A stretch of 6,959 nucleotides of DNA from assembly GCF_000688655.1 (NCBI RefSeq), contig NZ_JIBO01000010.1, positions 93,153 to 100,111 on the forward strand. The letters are read 5' to 3'. Shown piece after piece: positions 5,394 through 6,959 of this stretch. The notes under the pieces are model-generated. The model was not told where the DNA came from, searched no databases, and was given only the letters and a program-made list of their open reading frames with translations. The position numbers and the translations under genes were made by a program. Source of the DNA: Lonsdalea quercina subsp. quercina. Its GTDB lineage: Bacteria; Pseudomonadota; Gammaproteobacteria; Enterobacterales; Enterobacteriaceae. How positions within the stretch are numbered: the first letter of the stretch is position 1; the number at the start of each line of letters is the position of its first letter.

Positions 5394-5498
5394 TTATCCC
5401 CAAACGATCGCTGCCCAGCGGAACAACAGCAGAACGATAATAATCAATATTAGTGTAAGAACCATCTTCCAGTGTTTATTGGCGAATAATCGGGACAT
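5394..5498 (-). CDS. yniD: Small inner-membrane protein YniD
   Basis: The 34-residue product MSRLFANKHWKMVLTLILII... ends IVLLLFRWAAIVWG. It matches the small E. coli membrane protein YniD (35 residues) in the shared core KHWKMV and the end RWAA-WG. One transmembrane segment covers about residues 12-31, after a short basic N-terminus. Function is unknown, as for most such single-helix proteins. The start at 5498 is chosen because a strong AGGAGG stands 4 nt before it and the homologue begins there. The same frame is open for 54 codons further upstream (to 5660), but that part is not membrane-like and would bury the ribosome site. It converges on csp and shares its terminator. Confidence 0.85.
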   Translation of the reverse strand: MSRLFANKHWKMVLTLILIIIVLLLFRWAAIVWG

Positions 5499-5571
5499 AC
5501 ATCCTCCTGAGGGTTGATGGCGAAGAAGAGGCTCCATTCGAACTCTTTCGACAGATCTACATGCCATTTTA

Positions 5572-5599
5572 GTCATAATTTCATATATCGTTAGGTCAA
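5572..5599 (-). promoter_or_regulatory. Candidate yniD promoter
   Basis: On the minus strand TTGACC (5599-5594) and TATGAC (5577-5572) are separated by 16 bp. They match the sigma-70 consensus at five and four positions. Transcription would start about 65 nt upstream of the yniD start codon. Its position would also exclude the longer upstream frame from translation, which agrees with the short start. Confidence 0.4.
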
Positions 5600-5660
5600 A
5601 AGCGAAATCACCCTGCGTGCTCATAGCCCTCGGCGGAGAAGGTATAAGGATTGATGCCAA

Positions 5661-6090
5661 AAAGCTGAAGATTGAAGGTTGTTAACTTGCCGCTCCTTAT
5701 ATGGGGGCTGGCTTTATGTCATGCGCGATAACGATTAGGTCACCAAACTGGCGCTGCGATCAAAGCAAACTCACTTTTCCCTTCTTATCAGTGCCGACCA
5801 AAGTCCTATTCTGGAAATGGCTGCGCCGTTGCGGCATTTTGCTGGCGATGTCACGCGTACACATTGCGCTCATTCATTCTTGAGGAACAGGCGCTGGCGT
5901 CAGGTGAAATACTGGCCTTCTTTGTCGTTAAGTCCGTCGTTTTAACTGCAACATGTGCCGGTGAGATTGATGGTGGAGGAGGGGGATTCAATCACTTGTC
6001 GATTCGTAAAAATGGGGTAGGCCATACGGGATAGGGTCAACAATGAGGACTTTATTCCCTAAGAACACGGCGTTTGTTGCTGTCTCAATG
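5661..6090. other. Unassigned stretch with broken open frames
   Basis: No gene can be assigned. On the plus strand, one frame is open for 20 codons up to a TAG at 5736-5738 and then for 68 codons to 5942 (including SADQSPILEMAAPLRHFAGD). Another is open for about 100 codons to a TAG at 6032 (including LRSFILEEQALASGEILAFF) but lacks an ATG. A third gives 60 codons from 5701. None has a ribosome site and none resembles a family I know. Three overlapping open frames on one strand fit either chance in GC-balanced DNA or an old gene broken by a stop and a frameshift. Confidence 0.3.
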
Positions 6091-6126
6091 GATGAATGAA
6101 AAGCGCATAGAAGCTTTTCATTCATC
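6091..6126. repeat. 14-bp perfect inverted repeat after yaiL
   Basis: GATGAATGAAAAGC (6091-6104) pairs exactly with GCTTTTCATTCATC (6113-6126) across an 8-nt loop. It starts 9 nt past the yaiL stop, where a terminator is expected, but the following minus-strand bases (CATTGAGACAGC) contain no T run. It may protect the mRNA 3' end or act in Rho-dependent termination. Confidence 0.65.
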
Positions 6127-6134
6127 GACATCAA

Positions 6135-6674
6135 TTACCACATCAAGTAATCAGGTACTTTGAAGTCGGCGTAAGGATCTTCTTCATCCTGCTCTTCCTG
6201 GCTGAGCGCGCTATTCAACACGATGCTGTTCGCATCGCGCTGAGCAATTTTATCGGCCACGCTGGCGGGGATAATGGCATAGTCGCTCTCGCCATTGTTA
6301 TCTTTGACTAAACGAGCGATGGCAAGACGACCGCTGATCAACTGAGTTTGCGTCAGCTTATCCACCACGATTTTTTTGATTAAATTACCATCTGTGAAAT
6401 TGAAGCCAATATCGCCTCTTGAGATATTGATTCTGTTCATTTCAATCAGCTGCTTCACTTGAGCTTTATACTCTTTGGATAATGCAGCCTGTTTCTGCTG
6501 TTCGTTTAGCTGTTTATCCCGCTCCAGTTGCGCTTTTTTATTTTCTTCTACTGCCGCTCTTGCCTCACGCGCCTGAACTCGTGACTTTTTAGCCGTCCTT
6601 TGGACTTTGGCCATTTTTTTGCTGGTCACTAATCCCGCTTTCAGCATCTGTTCTTGTAAGGTCAGTTTGGTCAT
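6135..6674 (-). CDS. yaiL: YaiL, DUF2058 family nucleoprotein/polynucleotide-associated protein
   Basis: This protein matches E. coli YaiL (179 residues) in length and along the whole sequence. Residues 1-75 are strongly charged and helical (KKSRVQAREARAAVEENKKA, then ERDKQLNEQQKQAA), a likely coiled coil with nucleic-acid-binding character. Residues 76-155 form the compact DUF2058 part, with RGDIGFNFTDGNLIKKI and YAIIPASVADKIAQRDA. The tail is acidic (EEQDEEDPYADFKVP) and ends in LMW. Function is unproven: the usual product name only suggests association with nucleic acids. The ATG at 6674 is preferred over the in-frame ATG at 6692, because homologues begin MTKLTLQEQ and the promoter at 6707 would leave hardly any leader for the longer form. 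The ribosome site is weak in either case. Confidence 0.93.
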   Translation of the reverse strand: MTKLTLQEQMLKAGLVTSKKMAKVQRTAKKSRVQAREARAAVEENKKAQLERDKQLNEQQKQAALSKEYKAQVKQLIEMNRINISRGDIGFNFTDGNLIKKIVVDKLTQTQLISGRLAIARLVKDNNGESDYAIIPASVADKIAQRDANSIVLNSALSQEEQDEEDPYADFKVPDYLMW

Positions 6675-6706
6675 CTTCGTTTCTAAATCCATTAAATAAT
6701 ATTGTG

Positions 6707-6736
6707 ATTATACCTGTAATTTCGGAGGCTGTATCA
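6707..6736 (-). promoter_or_regulatory. Candidate yaiL promoter
   Basis: A perfect TATAAT lies at 6712-6707 on the minus strand. At 17-bp spacing the -35 position reads GATACA (6735-6730), which shares only its ACA half with the consensus. The predicted start near 6700 gives a leader of about 25 nt to the preferred ATG at 6674. Confidence 0.5.
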
Positions 6737-6959
6737 GGTTGCAGGACTTCATCCCCCTTGGCTTGAGCTTGGCCGGAACGATGAAGGCTGGCGGTGTCGA
6801 ATACCCTCTTTCCGATTATTACGCCTTAACGGGGTGAAAATGCAGAATACCAACCTTGCACGGTGTCCTGAAGAGTACCGCAGATTCAGGGGACGCAGGG
6901 GGCGAACCTTGAGATGAGTCGCCTCTGTTCAGCATATATTCGAAGAGGAAAGGGTCGCC
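6737..6959. other. Unassigned right edge
   Basis: No gene is assigned. On the minus strand a frame is open from the window edge to a TAA at 6821-6819 (46 codons, with an internal ATG at 6935 and GSPPASPESAVLFRT in its middle). It lacks a ribosome site at that ATG and could be the end of a neighbouring gene or chance. On the plus strand the last bases contain GAGGAAAGGG, which might be a ribosome site for a gene beyond the edge. Two plus-strand frames of 18 and 25 codons (from 6781 and 6840) look meaningless. Confidence 0.25.

Noticed and set aside
5499..5660. N-terminal extension of yniD to 88 residues
   Set aside because: The added part does not resemble YniD, and the strong AGGAGG precedes the internal ATG.

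Overview
The window is chromosomal DNA from a member of the order Enterobacterales. Seven of the eight recognisable proteins are close relatives of Escherichia coli proteins (GlnH, Dps, OmpX, a CspA-type cold shock protein, YdgC/GlpM, YniD, YaiL). The eighth is a YgaP-type membrane rhodanese. The order glnH-dps-...-ompX matches the E. coli neighbourhood, while the genes right of ompX come from scattered places on the E. coli map. That suggests a soft-rot type relative (Pectobacteriaceae such as Pectobacterium, Dickeya or Brenneria), but this genus-level guess is inference only. There are no tRNA or rRNA genes, no CRISPR array, no recognisable transposase and no phage genes.

Left part (1-1600, minus strand): the 5' portion of glnH (periplasmic glutamine-binding protein, cut by the window edge), a 350-bp gap holding its control region and the dps terminator, then dps (DNA-protecting ferritin-like protein) with a good -10 and an OxyR-like palindrome upstream.

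Middle (1454-3130): a gap of about 1.1 kb between dps and ompX. In E. coli this space holds rhtA. Here it is AT-rich, has no trace of rhtA, and offers only a doubtful 65-codon membrane-like frame. ompX follows on the plus strand and ends in a textbook UUCG terminator.

Right-centre (3140-5400, plus strand): a YgaP-like rhodanese with two C-terminal membrane segments, the four-helix inner-membrane protein YdgC (GlpM family), a 600-bp gap with several inverted repeats, then a cspA-type gene with a leader of about 170 nt that carries a recognisable cold box. A bidirectional terminator separates csp from the convergent 34-codon gene yniD on the minus strand.

Right end (5500-6959): a 470-bp stretch of broken reading frames that I cannot assign, then yaiL (DUF2058) on the minus strand with a 14-bp inverted repeat just after its stop, and an unassigned edge region.

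These genes look like independent single-gene transcription units rather than one pathway. A stress theme (Dps, OmpX, CspA, rhodanese) is noticeable, but co-function is not shown. I found no convincing new multi-gene system. The items most worth a second look are the short yniD gene, the gap where rhtA would lie, the structured leader and 3' region of csp, and the inverted-repeat cluster at 4393-4569.
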